Shown one piece after another: positions 49,201-60,576 of a stretch of DNA of 64,000 nucleotides (positions are counted from its first letter, which is position 1; the number at the start of each line of letters is the position of its first letter). The stretch lies in NCBI GenBank assembly GCA_963922205.1, contig CAWUHX010000276.1:124001-188000 (forward strand), written 5' to 3'. The translations under genes and the position numbers were made by a program. This DNA comes from Romanomermis culicivorax (lineage: Eukaryota; Nematoda; Enoplea; Mermithida; Mermithidae). The notes under the pieces are model-generated. The model searched no databases and had not been told where the DNA came from. It worked only from the letters and a program-made list of their open reading frames with translations.

Positions 49201-52200
49201 ATTCTTGCAAATTCTTGAAGCTTACACTTCCCACTTCAGATGTCAAACGCCTACGTATGAACATAATGGCACTCATCATGCTACATAGTCCATCTTTTCT
49301 GAATGAGCCTCGGATTTGGATGAATTTTTGTATTAGGAGGCTCATTTGAAAATAGTGTAGGATAACAAACCCTGATAGACTAATTAAAATTTTTAAAATT
49401 AGACGCCCTGCACTGCCCATTCTGCAAAGTAAAAATTGCATCACAATTTCTTAATCCTTGGCTAATGATCAGTTCAATACGAAATTTATGTTCTTTGATA
49501 CAAGATTCATTGAGTATAAAATTGATTATATCGTATGATAATGCTGTAGTTGAGGAAGCCTTTGCATTCAGATTGTTACATTGAAGCTGTATGCTTAGAA
49601 TTTCACTCAAAAGAACTATAGTTTGTCTTTTATAAAATGTTTGTAAATTGAAAAATCACACAAAATAAGTGCCGCCCTCAAAGTCATGTACTTTTACTCA
49701 AAGATTGTGTATTCAAAAAATGGCAAGACTTAGTCGGTTAGGTCCGCAAATTTTCAGTTCTATGCGAAATACGGTTTATACGGTTATGGTTTAGTATATA
49801 TGGGTTAACATGAAATAGCAAAACTATGCAAGATAGTATTTGCTTTCCACAATAACTTTTTCAAGCATTTTAAGAAAAACACACTATATAGTCTCTTTGT
49901 TTCTTGTAAAATAATTACGAATTAAAAAATTACAAAATTTCCCGCCCTTCCGCATAACTTACATATTTTTCATTATGATTCCGATCGCTATTAAATTTAC
50001 TGCAGCCGGTTCCAAGAAAGTGTCTCTCTCGCAAAAATTTGCTCTGTATGTCGATTTTCGCTCTGTTTTGGTTCTCCGAGAGAAAGAGAGAAAATGGATT
50101 CCACAAAATTTTCTCTCACGGAGAGATGCTTTGAGAGCCGGCTCTGTTCGAGAGCGGCTCTGTGAAATGGCTATGCAAGGGACAATTTAGAGCCAAATGA
50201 GTTCCACGAACCAAAAAAATGCACACGCGAGCAAGAGCAGAGCCAAAAGTTGTAAGCCTGCTAGGGGTTGGCTTACGACTGCCTCTGTTATGTATCTCTT
50301 ACATTTTTAATATGTATTGGGTCACAAATTTTGCGTTATGCTGTAGAGTAATTATTCGTATTTTAAGTTGTTCATAGCTCCTCTCTTTCGCGATGATTTC
50401 CCCGTACGGCAGAAAAAAATTGGTTTTTTTATTTAGCATTGGAGATTCAAAAATTGACATTTTGGTTAAAAACGGAGCGCCGAAGACACAGTTAAATGAC
50501 TTTTTCTACGGAAGGAGTCATCGATAGCCATAAATATTCTCAGGAACGGAGACATTAAAGAAAATAAATCGATTTTTTCGATTGAAAAGTTCGCAAATCA
50601 CTTCAAAAAGTAGTATTCATCTACAAAATCATGAAAAAACGAAGACCCAAAAAATTGACGTTTTGACCGTTTTTGCTTCAGAAAACACTATTTTTTCCAC
50701 ACAAATTTATCATTTTCGACAGTTTTTTTTCAAATTACCTGCCTAAGAATTGTTATTTTAGTTGATTTTTTCTTCAAAAATTAACATTTCTACCAGAAAA
50801 TTGATCTTTTTGATCGCATACCTGTAAGAGCTCCCGATCGTTGAGTACACGATCAAAGCCATTCTTAGGGAGATAGAGTAGACAATTTTCTGAAGTCAAA
50901 ACGAGGAGATCACGCAGCGTTCAAAAATGCGTTGTTTTTTTGACCAAAAAATGAACAAATCACACCCTTGATCAATTAATTTTTACTTTAAAAATGATAC
51001 TGAGCATCATTCCGGCGCGAAGCGCCGAAAAGAATTTCTCCCAAACCGATTTTTTTGCTCAAAAAAGTGATTTTCGACCAAAAATATGTATTTTTGGCCG
51101 ATTTCCGGCCCGTCAACAACTGGAAGTTGGGGAGGGAGTCGTCGACAACTGCATATACGATTTAAAATTTTGGGGGAGTGGTTGGGGGACCCCATCCTAT
51201 ATTGCATAAAAACAACCTATGCATAAAAACAACCCAACCTATTTCGCATAAAAACATTTGACGTTTTCTTGGGTTTTTTGTTCAAAGACATACCTGTGAT
51301 TCGGGGAGGGGTTGGGGGACCCCACCCACAACTTGTTCAACCCTAAACCAAACATCCCCTCAAACTCGGAAAAAATGAGAAAAAAAGTGACTTTTTTGTT
51401 TTTTTTTTGGGGAAAATTATCGAAATTTTTTGACATTTTTTGGGGGTTTTCGACCCCCCCCCCAAATTTTGAAATTTTCGGGACGCCATCCCAAAATTTC
51501 ACATTTTTGACCGTTTTCAGTTCAAAAATGAGCATAGTCTACTTTTTTCACCGTTTTTGGTTAAAAAATCACCGTTTTCAATTTAAAGTTTTTTCACCAT
51601 TTTCTGCTCAAAATCAATATTTTCCGCCGAAAAATTGAACTAATTATTTTATAAATAGTCAGCCGTATAGAAACTTATCAGAAACACAGAAACGCATGTA
51701 AAAATTGCTTTAAACCCGTTGAAGAGATGAAATATTAATCGGAAAAGCGCTAAAGTGTCAAAAATGACGTAAATTTGTATCGCAGCGCTGTCTCTCTTTT
51801 TGCTATAATCGTGCTCTCTTTTTGGCTCTCGCGAGCAAGCTCGCGAGCACATTTATGGAACGGATTTCCAGAGCCCACTCAGAGCCGTCTCAGGAGAGAC
51901 TGTCTCAGCAGAGCCAAAAAACTGGCTCTGTCTCTGCTCTAAACTGGCTCTCGGAGAGCATTATTCGTGGAACAGGCTGCTGATCATATTGTGGCACTGT
52001 TGAGCGTAATTACTATGCACATTTTTTAATTTTTCATCAAGTCATTTTTACGTCCTCAGAATTACTCAGGAATTTTGAGTACACTAACTTTTCTGCTCAT
52101 TAACTCCAAGATGTCATTTTTACGACATCAGCCAACCAATGATTGCAGGAAGAAACGTTACGACATCAATGTTAGTATCTAATGAGTATCCAAACAGAGA

Positions 52201-55200
52201 AGACTTTATTCTGAGCACATGAAGAAGACTTTGAAAAAACTATGCTGTGATATTTTGAACTTATTTTTATGTGGAACAGCAAGAATTTGATTAGTGCATA
52301 AATTATTTTTAAAGCACTGTGCAGAAAAAAGCCTGCAAAAGAAAAATTAAATAACCGTAATTCGGCGCGTAATGCCGAAGATTTTCATTTTTCATGCTTC
52401 TTCTGTGGCTGGAAAAATTTCAGAAAAATTGTGCAATTGTTTTACAACTTCACCTAAAATCGCTGACTTTCTCTGGTCCCCAGGTTTTCTGGAAGAAGAA
52501 AAAAATCCACTGACAATCTCAGGTTTCCTAGGAACCCTGTACCCAAGTTGCGTGAAAGTTTTACAAGAAAAAAAAGATACTCAAAAGAGATAACTAATGC
52601 GAAAATTCGCCATTCGGATTATTTAGCAATGCGCAAATGCATTTTCAGCAGAATGAATATGGCCTACCGCGATCAGAGCCTGAAACTACAGAAATTCATT
52701 TTCACGCACGCAGGCCCGTAACTAGGGGAAAATAGGGGAAATTCTCCCTCCAAATATTTAAATTTATACGTCAACTACCTATTTTATCCATAGTTTGGTA
52801 TCAACTCAAAAACAAATTTTGATCACGAGTAGTCTAAATTAGCTTTTTTAACTTTTTATTTTCAGAGATTTTTCAGTTTAAAGTAGCTAAAAATCGATTT
52901 TTTCTGGAGCTTCGCCCAAACAACGCAAGAAGGCGCTTCGGCGCACTATACTGAATCAATCAACCACCGTTTTTCTCAAATGGGGCCTTTTAACGAAAAA
53001 ATTTAGAAATGAAGAAACACATTTTGGGCCCGGTTCTCATTGTGCAAAACAATTTTGGGAGTTCAAAACTGAGAAGATGCATTTTGGTGAACTTCAGAAG
53101 GGCAAAGTTTCATACTTTTCTGGAGCTTTGCACTGGAATGGAAATTAAAATACAATCCATTAGTTTGATTTTGATTACATTTAAATGTTGCGGATTTTCC
53201 AGAGTTTAGAATGAAAAAACCCGAAAATTTAATTTTAAATAAAAATTAACAAGAAATCGATTAAGTTCGATATCTCTAATCAGATTCACAGAAATTTACA
53301 TAGCAGATGAATTCACGAGAAGTAAATCGTTTATATGCTTTCTACTGTTTTAGAACACGAATGGGTCATTCATAAGCTCAATGTGACTGACCTTGACTAA
53401 AAATTTCTCTATTTTTTCCTCATTTTTGCAGGTTAAAGATAAAATATCAGAATGTTTAGGTATGCTCCTAAAATGCAGAAAAAGGATCTCCGGCCACTTA
53501 TAAACGTGAAAAATTTTTGGAATGAGGAAGAAAATTAGGGTATGGTTCTCATATGAAAAAAAACCTTCCAGGAAAATAAACGGTGCAATCGGCCCACAAT
53601 TCGGCGGTTATGCGACCTCACCTGGTCGAGTTTCGTCTATGTTAAAAAATTTTGGAATCCCCCCCCGTCTTGAAACAAACTCCTGGTCACGGGCCTGCAC
53701 GTACGATCAATTTTTTATTTAGCAAACCATACGTGGAGCTTCTTAGACATATTGTCTTGACTTCTACAATTTCTACCATCACAGAGCGACGTGTCCCTCC
53801 ACCTAAATTTGTGTGCGACTACTGAGGAACAGGAAAATGCATAAATATGTCATTATGTTCCTAGAATAAACAAGTTTTGTAACTTAGGGTAAAAAACTTT
53901 GATCTTATAATTAAAACCATGCTTACTTTATTTTCGTCAGTCGTCGCTCGACCCAAACGGCCGGCCCTATGCAAATATTCGGCTAACGTACGCGGAAAGT
54001 TATAATTTATGACATGTTCGGCGTTACAGGTATCCAAACCGCGCGATCCTAAGTCAGTGGCAATCAATGTTTTAATCAAACCTTGACGAAATTGTTCTAA
54101 AATATCCAGCGTTTTCATCTCCTGATGACCGGGATATCGTAAACGATGCAAAAATGCACATGGTATGTTACTATTTTTGAACATTCTGAAGAAAGATATG
54201 AGGAAAAAGTCATCTTTCCTATTTAATTTTCATTTTTGAGAATACAGTGAAATTTAAGGCCATCTTTAAACAAGTTCGAGTTGGGATGTACACAAATACG
54301 AAAGAATTCAATTTTTAGCTGGAGACAATTTTCGAATTTTGGGCAAAAAATGATTTATTTAGTGAAGATAAGAGCGAAGGTTTCCACCTCTCTTGAGTGC
54401 TTTTCGTGTTTCTCAAAAGCGAGAAGCGAAAAAAAGTCATGGTAATTTGAAAAAACTTTTGAATTCTCCCAAGTTTTTTGACAAGAATTCTGGTGTCAAC
54501 GGAAAAAAACTCTAGATTCTTCCTAACTACAATGAAAACTTTTGCATAATAATTTTGCAAGCGACCAGAGAAATTAACATAAAGATCCATTACCCATTCA
54601 GAAAAGTTCCCGTTTTATTATCGTTAACGAATATCAAGCAAGTCCTTTTCCGTTCTTGTTGTTTTTTCGCCAAGATTAACATTTTTTCCAATCTGTTCGA
54701 TTTCAAAACTCTCAGAAAACGATGAGTAATCTGAGGCTGAAGACGATGAACGTCGTACGATCGAATCCGTTCGAAATCACTTAATTCGGGCAAGCCGGCT
54801 AAAAATTCGTCCAAATTAGGTGGGAACGTGGCCGAAATGAGTATTAATTGACAAAAACCCATTTTATTCGCGGCTGAAAAAAGGTTGACGCATATATGTA
54901 AATGTAGAATGCAGAATTGAAGAAATATTATAAAAGAACGCTGAACATAGTCATTTTCGAAGCGAAAAAATTTCTGATCGACACGTACCTAGTGTAGTTG
55001 AAAAACTCTCAGAATAAATTGGCGACAGAACACGAAAGTTATTTTCAGTTATCGTTAGTGACGATCCTCGGATATTTTTTGGCATCAGGATATTTTGTCA
55101 TATGTTCACCCTTTTTAAATTTTAAACTGAAAGCTGAGCTTCTAGAATGTTTTTTGATGTCATCAGTGATGATGACGGTAGAGTTTAAAAATATTAAGAA

Positions 55201-58110
55201 TAAAATCATCAGAAAAATTAAAATAAAAAACTAACTTGAAAAACGTTAAATATCAGTTAACATTAAAGATGCACTAAAACAATTGAATATTGATTACGAT
55301 ATAGTACTTGACTTTCTGACTTTCCTTCTTGATCCAAATTCGAACTTCCTGAAACGCACCGGAAGACATACATGTAACAGAGCCCCGAGATCTGAAAGGG
55401 GGAGTCGGACGACTTTTTTTGGGCCGGGGGTCAGTAATTCCAAAAATTGGGGGGGGGGGGGGCGGCGAGGGGTCTCTCAAGGAAAAAAATCGATTTTTTT
55501 TCATGAAAAAAGTCCGAAAAATAGTTCAAAAAATTATTTTTTTCTACATAGACCGAAAAAATGCACTCATGGCGCGAAGCACCCAGAAAATTCACATTTC
55601 CGACCATCTTTTGTTCAAAAATTGACATTTTTCATCAAAAAGTTGACATTTTTCAGTATTTTTCCGACCAAAAGTATGGGGGTTCCTAGGGCTACCATGT
55701 GGCTAGCCATAGGATTGAAAAATTCTGGGGAGGGGGGTCGGTCGCCTAACGGCTAGCCACAAGCCTATAGCCAGGAATTTTTTTCGGGGGGAGGGCCACA
55801 CTTTTTTTCACACAATTTACCGTAAAATTGGCATTTCTGACTTGACTTTTTTTTCAACTTGGCCTGAAACAAAAACCAAAACCTTTGCCTTTTTTCAACA
55901 CTTGAAACATATGGGGGGGGGCCCATGGCCCCTCAACCCCCCTGCCTACAGGCCTGGCTAGCCATATGGTCGACGATTTGGGGGGGGGGGTCCCATAGCA
56001 CTTCTCCCCCAATTACATGTATACCGGAAGACAGTTTTCTTGATCACGACCGCAGAATTTTTCTTCTACTTTCCTAATTAATAAGTATATATAATCTACA
56101 TTTTATCTCTATTCTGCAATCTGGATACTGGATAGAGCATGAAAAACTGCGTTAGTGATAAAAAATCGGAATCGGAAATTTTCGCTTCTCAATTCGTGAA
56201 TTTTAACTTCCTTTAATTCAGTGGAAAAATTATTTGGAATTTTAAACATTTTAATTCTTAAATTTATATTTTACTACTTAATCTTTTCAATTTAAAACCG
56301 TCTTTTCTGAGGTTGATTGAAATAATTATGTTACAGGTGATATAGATTATGGTTACCGATACTTCACGGAAACAGAACATTCATACGCGTTATAATCGAA
56401 ATTTTTTTGTAATCCTCCCATAGAGAGAATATGCTTTTGTCATCTCTACGATCATCTTTCTATGCAGAACAAGATTTTTGTAAAAATATTCAACCCTAGA
56501 CTAAACACAGAGCTGAACAATGTGCTGATGTTAGAGAGCTCCGTCAACTAGCTAGGATCGAAAAATCAGCTAGAAATCAACCTTTTTCATAAATTCGGGC
56601 AAAAAAACAAAAATCGTACCAATTTCGAACCCAAACAGGCAATTAAAAGGAAACCCACCGAAAATTTATACTTTTCACTCAGCAACGACTTCCGCCATTG
56701 AACCAGCCAAATTACTGCTATTAAATTTTTGAAATCCAAACGATACGCGGGAAAGATCCTACGTGTTTCCACTTGAATAGAAATATCACATACCGGTAGT
56801 AGAATCTTTCATCTCAGCAGTCTTGAATGATGTTCTCTCAAAAAGCGGGATAATCGACGAACGGAAAGAATCGTCCAACAGCGTATCGGCTTCGTCGATA
56901 ACTACAGTCGACAAGGAGTTGAAATCCAGCTGTTTAGCGGTAACCACTCTGTTGAATGCACCGGGAGTACCCACCACTACATCGTAAACTGTTGCGGGAT
57001 CAATTTTTACGGATGTTCCTATGGATAAAACAGGAATAGAGACAAAATATTCATAAAAATGAGGTTATTACGATAACAGAAAAACTGTTGAAGTCAATAC
57101 CGATATTTGAAAATCACGAGAGAACAACACTTAGGAATTTAGGTAAATATTGGGAAATTTCATGTGAATAATGATCATAATGCTTTGGAGTGCTACCTGA
57201 TAAAAAACGATTTCAAACTTCTTCCAGCTAAACATTAATTGTCCATAAAGGAAATTTTCGAATTTTAAAATAAATAGTGGCACAAGAAGTTTTGACAAGA
57301 AACATCTCCCTTTCCAGAAAAATTAGTTCATGAACTTTTACCACAGATTTTATGTGATTTGATATTCGTCCTCGCCGAATATTCTACTAGAACATTAAAA
57401 ATTTGAGTGCAAAGTTCGATATTGGGTGCTAAAATAACAGCCCTCGGTTGACCGGGTTTCGGTTCACCTCTCCGACAACGAGCCAAATGTAATTTATGTA
57501 TCAAAGGAGCTAGATAAGCTAAAGTTTTGCCCGATCCAGTCTCCGAAGCCAACACCAAATTCGAGCCGGTCATTATTTTCGGCATAGCTAAGCTTTGAGT
57601 TCTGGTCATCGAGTCGAAATTTTTCGACAATAAAGATTCGATTTGTTCGCACAACTCTAAATCGCGAAAACTGACCGATCGATCGCTTTGGGACGGATTT
57701 TCAGTCAATGTATTCCTAACCACTAAAACACTGCCGTCGTAGCGCTTTCCATGCCAATCTTTAGTTAAAAGTGGAAGCGGTTTCTTGGGTGGATATTTTT
57801 GACCTTCGTAATGTCGGTAATATGGGTCGCTTTTGCATTCGATAATTAATTTAGAACTTTTAACGTCGACTCGGTACGTTTCTCTAAACTTTTCAGCCTT
57901 GTCTAAATTTTTCTGGCGAATTTTTGCCAATTTGTTGGTCAAATATTTGGGCATAGTTATGACGGCCGATTGATCGGCCATTTTTTCTTTTATTATATCG
58001 CGATGTTCATAATTGAACGAAGAGGAAGATCGATTTAGTGTCATTATAAAAGTTAGACGACGGCGAAAAATCTTAATAATATGACTGTTGAAGGAGCAAT
58101 GTGTGCTCAT
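46213..58110 (-). CDS. DDX28: DDX28-like mitochondrial DEAD-box RNA helicase, 5 exons
   Basis: ATP-dependent RNA helicase of 597 codons. Exons 57342-58110, 56794-57018, 54594-54873, 53927-54185, 46213-46473; every junction is GT-AG with matching phase. Exon 1: basic, Arg-rich N-terminus that could be a mitochondrial presequence, Q-motif region with RTQSLAMP, motif I ASETGSGKT, motif Ia APNIEL. Exon 2: TPGA and motif II VIDEADTLLD. Exon 3: motif III ISATFP and CLIFVND. Exon 4: motif V TLIATDLGSRGLD and motif VI HRAGRLGR. Exon 5: a DVALVKKIEESVRLNN C-terminus like that of DDX28, followed by an acidic tail. DDX28 acts in mitochondrial large-subunit assembly. The last intron is 7453 bp and hosts tRNA-Sec. 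Start chosen as the first Met of the open frame. Confidence 0.88.
46640..46770. repeat. Diverged M1-like fragment
   Basis: CCGAAAGCAAGTACTATTTTC followed by TTACAAGCAGTTTATAAGGAG matches the order of motifs in M1, strongly eroded. Lies in the helicase last intron. Confidence 0.35.
46823..46827 (-). terminator. RNA polymerase III terminator of tRNA-Sec
   Basis: A run of five T on the minus strand two bases after the discriminator base, as expected for Pol III termination. Confidence 0.75.
46830..46916 (-). tRNA. tRNA-Sec (anticodon UCA)
   Basis: 87 nt on the minus strand, from GCCCGAATG to TTTCGGGCG. Features peculiar to selenocysteine tRNA: 9-bp acceptor stem (with the usual U-U mismatch near its base), long extra arm (GGCCGGTTAGCGCTGG), and anticodon TCA (plus 46879-46881) in loop CTTCAAA on a 5-bp stem GCAGG/CCTGC. 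The T loop is GTGGTTCGATTCCAC. It inserts selenocysteine at UGA with SECIS-containing mRNAs. It lies in the last intron of the helicase gene, same strand. Stems are intact, so it looks functional. Eukaryotic tRNA-Sec uses external promoter elements; none could be assigned with confidence. Confidence 0.96.
47186..47383. mobile_element. Poly(C) element with ATACCTGTA inverted ends, copy 1
   Basis: About 198 bp beginning ATACCTGTA and ending TACAGGTAT, with long C runs, AACTTGACCAACCC, a middle TTTTTTGGGAAAAATTTCGA and CAACTGGTCGGAGGTC before the right end. Near-identical copies at 62346-62549 and 62552-62749. Confidence 0.7.
47690..49010. repeat. Decayed repeat region with hairpin-prone ends
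   Basis: Hairpin-like GCAGTGCAGAAA / TTTCTGCACTGTGCAG near 48005-48045 and repeated GGCTCCTAAAATTTT / AAAATTTTGG around 48120-48180 and 48895-48960. It ends with AAAAAAAGCCTGC near 48970, echoed at 48078 and 52327. Probably several overlapping non-autonomous elements inside the helicase intron. Boundaries uncertain. Confidence 0.3.
49615..49890. mobile_element. MITE M1, copy 4, diverged
   Basis: ACTATAGTTTGTCTTTTATA at the left, AAGCATTTTAAGAAAAACAC / ACTATA at the right, and in between CAAATTTTCAGTTCTAT and TTTGCTTTCCACAATAAC. Same layout as the other M1 copies but with a small internal expansion. Confidence 0.6.
50002..50216. mobile_element. GAGCC-rich inverted-repeat element, copy 1
   Basis: Starts GGTTCCAAGAAAGTG and ends GAGTTCCACGAACC; the interior is rich in GAGAGCC and GGCTCT in both orientations. 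A related copy lies at 51830-51985. Inside the helicase intron. Confidence 0.5.
50990..51500. repeat. GC palindrome and poly(G/C) repeats
   Basis: CCGGCGCGAAGCGCCG at 51011 is a short perfect-arm hairpin seen in variants elsewhere. About 51300-51480 resembles the poly(C) element family (GGGGTTGGGGGACCCCACC, TTTTTTTTGGGGAAAATTAT) but lacks clean ends. Confidence 0.4.
51830..51985. mobile_element. GAGCC-rich inverted-repeat element, copy 2
   Basis: GGCTCTCGCGAGCAAGCTCG / CGAGCACATTTATGGAAC, then alternating GAGCC and GGCTC words, ending ATTCGTGGAACAGGC. In inverted orientation its end matches the start of copy 1. Confidence 0.45.
52711..53700. mobile_element. Non-autonomous element with GCAGGCCCGT inverted ends
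   Basis: Left end GCAGGCCCGTAACTAG, right end CTGGTCACGGGCCTGC, mutually inverted with small differences, about 1 kb apart. The interior has no domain-bearing ORF. Lies in the helicase last intron, next to exon 4. Confidence 0.5.
55270..56030. repeat. Poly(G)-rich repeat cluster in helicase intron 2
   Basis: Several G runs (up to about 12) and inverted GGCTAGCC words (55700-55990), plus GCCTATAGCCAGG near 55763 facing CCTACAGGCCTGG near 55950. It looks like nested small elements. No coding signal; open frames on both strands here follow the low-complexity runs. Confidence 0.4.
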
Positions 58111-58864
58111 AGCGGTCCTTTCCTGGTGAAAGTAAAAGTAAGCTTAAATTTGGGATTTGGTGCTCATACATGTTCTTTAAGACTGTGGGCTGGCTGACCT
58201 CTAAGAATTTTCATTTTTCAAGATTATTATACCACGAAATATACAAGTAAATTTTATCCCAATAAATGTTACAAACATTAACCATAAAATAAATGTGATT
58301 TTAAAATATTTCAGGGTCTTTTGAAGACTCGATCATATATAGACATCGAAATTTCATGTGAAAATGTTGAAAATTATTAGGAAAAAAGTCAATTTTTCAG
58401 CTGGAACTGAAAGAGCACGCTGAGAAACATCTAAAAATGAAGTTTTAAAGCATTCTGATCAATTTTAACGGAGTTCTGACCACCTTTAAAAAAATTTGGT
58501 CTGAACCCCCTAAAAAAATCTATGCTGTAGATTAGGGTCTGAATTTAAGCCCGAAAGCCCGGCCGGGGGTTTGGGCCGTCTGAAAAAATTCTCGGGCCAG
58601 GCCGACCTATTTTTCAAAACCCGAAAAATTTTGGTGTGCAACTTATAGTTTTCGATTATGTTCGTTGTGATTACTGCATCGAATAAATTTTGTTCGTGAC
58701 ACATACTTTTTTCAGTGTACCTGAAGAAAACCAATAGATTTTCGATTTTTCAATTTTTTTCGCAACCAAAAACCATGGATAAAGTAGAAAAAGCTCGGCC
58801 CGACCAACTATGTTCTTTACTCACACTCTTCTCTGCTGCCGTTTTTTGCTCTACCAAATGAAAT
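58111..58864. other. 5' flank of the helicase gene
   Basis: Upstream of the helicase ATG. Contains a GGCCCGGCC-like patch near 58555-58605, echoed inverted near 59620. No promoter element assigned. Confidence 0.35.
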
Positions 58865-59570
58865 TGCATTTACAAAGACATGATTTCTGAGAGGATTCAA
58901 CTGAGTTAGGATAAGTAAAAAATTAAAATCCTTACTTGAAAATCACATATGTGGTGTAACTTGATTAGCTAAGAATGATGTCTCACTTTAAAAATGTATA
59001 AAGTTTTGATTCTCTCACAATAGAGGTCGCAATTATCAGAAAATGTAATTGTAAGATGGTAAGTCTTTGACCCTTTAGCAGTACATGAATTTTAGCAGTA
59101 CAGCAGGTAGAAGAAATCGTAAAATATCTATTGAATAGGGATTTTTTGGTGCTTCTGGGCTTTAGCGGTAAATACAAGGATTTTGGTGAAAAAATGACAA
59201 TTTTTGCTCTCTTCGAGCACCACTGTATTTTTAATACATACTTTACACTAATGAATCTTACAGTAAATTGTGGCCCATCGATTGGCTTAATATTGATAAA
59301 TTTTCAGAAACGATGTCTGACGCAGCTTAACTTGCAAAAGTTGAAAGAACTGCATGTCAAAAATCTAAAAGGTCGAAAATTGTCAATTTTTTTCTTATTG
59401 TAGCTATGCGAGTTTTGATTTTCAGACGATATGCATATAATTTTCGTTTTCTAGCGCATCAAGTTACTCAAAATATGTGATTTTCAGGTAGGGTTAATTT
59501 TTCACCTATGTATCACAACTCTCTCTCTATGAGAAGCTGAATTTTCTCAGAAAGTGTCAAAATCGGACTT
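58865..59570. mobile_element. Short relative of the giant palindrome
   Basis: About 700 bp. The left end carries AAATCACATATGTGGTGTAA / CTTGATTAGCT, and the right end AGCGCATCAAGTTACTC / AAAATATGTGATTTTCAGG, which are inverted versions of each other. The body matches 41330-41890 in order (TTTAGCAGTACATGAATTT; AGAAATCGTAAAATATC; TTGGTGCTTCTGGGCTTTAG; CTATGCGAGTTTTGA). No protein. Confidence 0.65.
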
Positions 59571-60008
59571 TCAGGTCGGTCTTCGGGCCTTGATTTTTTT
59601 CATCGGGCCGGACCTAGCCGGATTTCGGACCGGGCCGGGCCAGGAATTCCAAGCCCGATTCAGGCCCTACTGTACATAATATGGGGTGTTTATTTAATAA
59701 ATGTTCAAATTATACATGGTAATGTTTTCCATTGGAAATTCTGAAATAACTCATGTTAAAGTGCGTTCGATAGCCAAAAATAGTCCAAAATCATTTCTGA
59801 TGTGCTTTAATGAACGTTTCTCATCAACTTGCATCTTATTCCACCAAAAAAGAGACCCTTTTTGGCAAAAAGTTTCGAACTGACCTGCTTACAATTAAAT
59901 ATTTAAGTGAGTTTACAAGAGCTAAGCAAGAGAATAATTCTTTTTGTTCGCAGATTGTACATTTGACTTAATTGTTTGTTAACTTTTCTAGTCAAGTGAA
60001 TTCAGATT

Positions 60009-60219
60009 GCCAATGGATTCGAAACGGCCGTTTTTTGCCGTGTTGCAGAGTCTTTTTGTGCATCATCCAACAGCATTTTTTCGTCATCACTGTGACCAGT
60101 TAACTGTTCGGCATCTGAATAATTTATAGAATTATGTAAAGCACATGCTTCTACATCAACAACTGTTTCGGCAAATTCATTGTCATCATGAATTTTGGGT
60201 TCGGCTTGACCACATCTTC
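60009..60219 (-). CDS. Coding-like stretch, possible terminal exon, unrecognised
   Basis: On the minus strand an open stretch without Met reads an acidic peptide (HDDNEFAETVVDVEACALHN, later LTGHSDDEKMLLDDAQKD) and ends at TGA near 60011. Codon choice looks protein-like and an AG precedes it, but no upstream exon with a domain was identified. A longer overlapping frame (60151-60537) seems less protein-like. No function proposed. Confidence 0.25.
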
Positions 60220-60576
60220 CAACTTACAATTGATCGAAAAAATTGTCAGAATGCACACTTTCATTGTTACTGAGATTCTCAGTATATCTCCTCTTTTGGT
60301 TAATGCAGAAAAAGACTGTTTTAATTTTCGTGAAGTTGCCATAATTTGAGACATAGAGCTAGAAAATAAGGGAGCAATGCAATCGTTGATAATACAATAA
60401 TAAAGCAATAAGAGATTTTCTGGAAAAATAATCTGAATCTGAGGGATTTCCTGGAAAAATAATCGCGGCTGACAATTTGACATAGAAGTATGAACTTGAC
60501 CACCAAAAAATTTTTCCTCAAAGTGATGCCTAAACAATTTTCTTCAATTTAAAAAAAATTCCTCAAACACGGTCGA

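Noticed and set aside
54998-55234. 78-residue plus frame with a hydrophobic stretch
   Set aside because: Lies in helicase intron 2, lacks any domain, and sits in AT-rich sequence where such frames are expected.
55283-55756. 157-residue plus frame
   Set aside because: Low-complexity reading through G runs inside the helicase intron; the opposite strand is equally open.
60151-60537. 128-residue minus frame as a gene
   Set aside because: A different frame across 60009-60219 reads more protein-like, and this one shows no domain or splice support.
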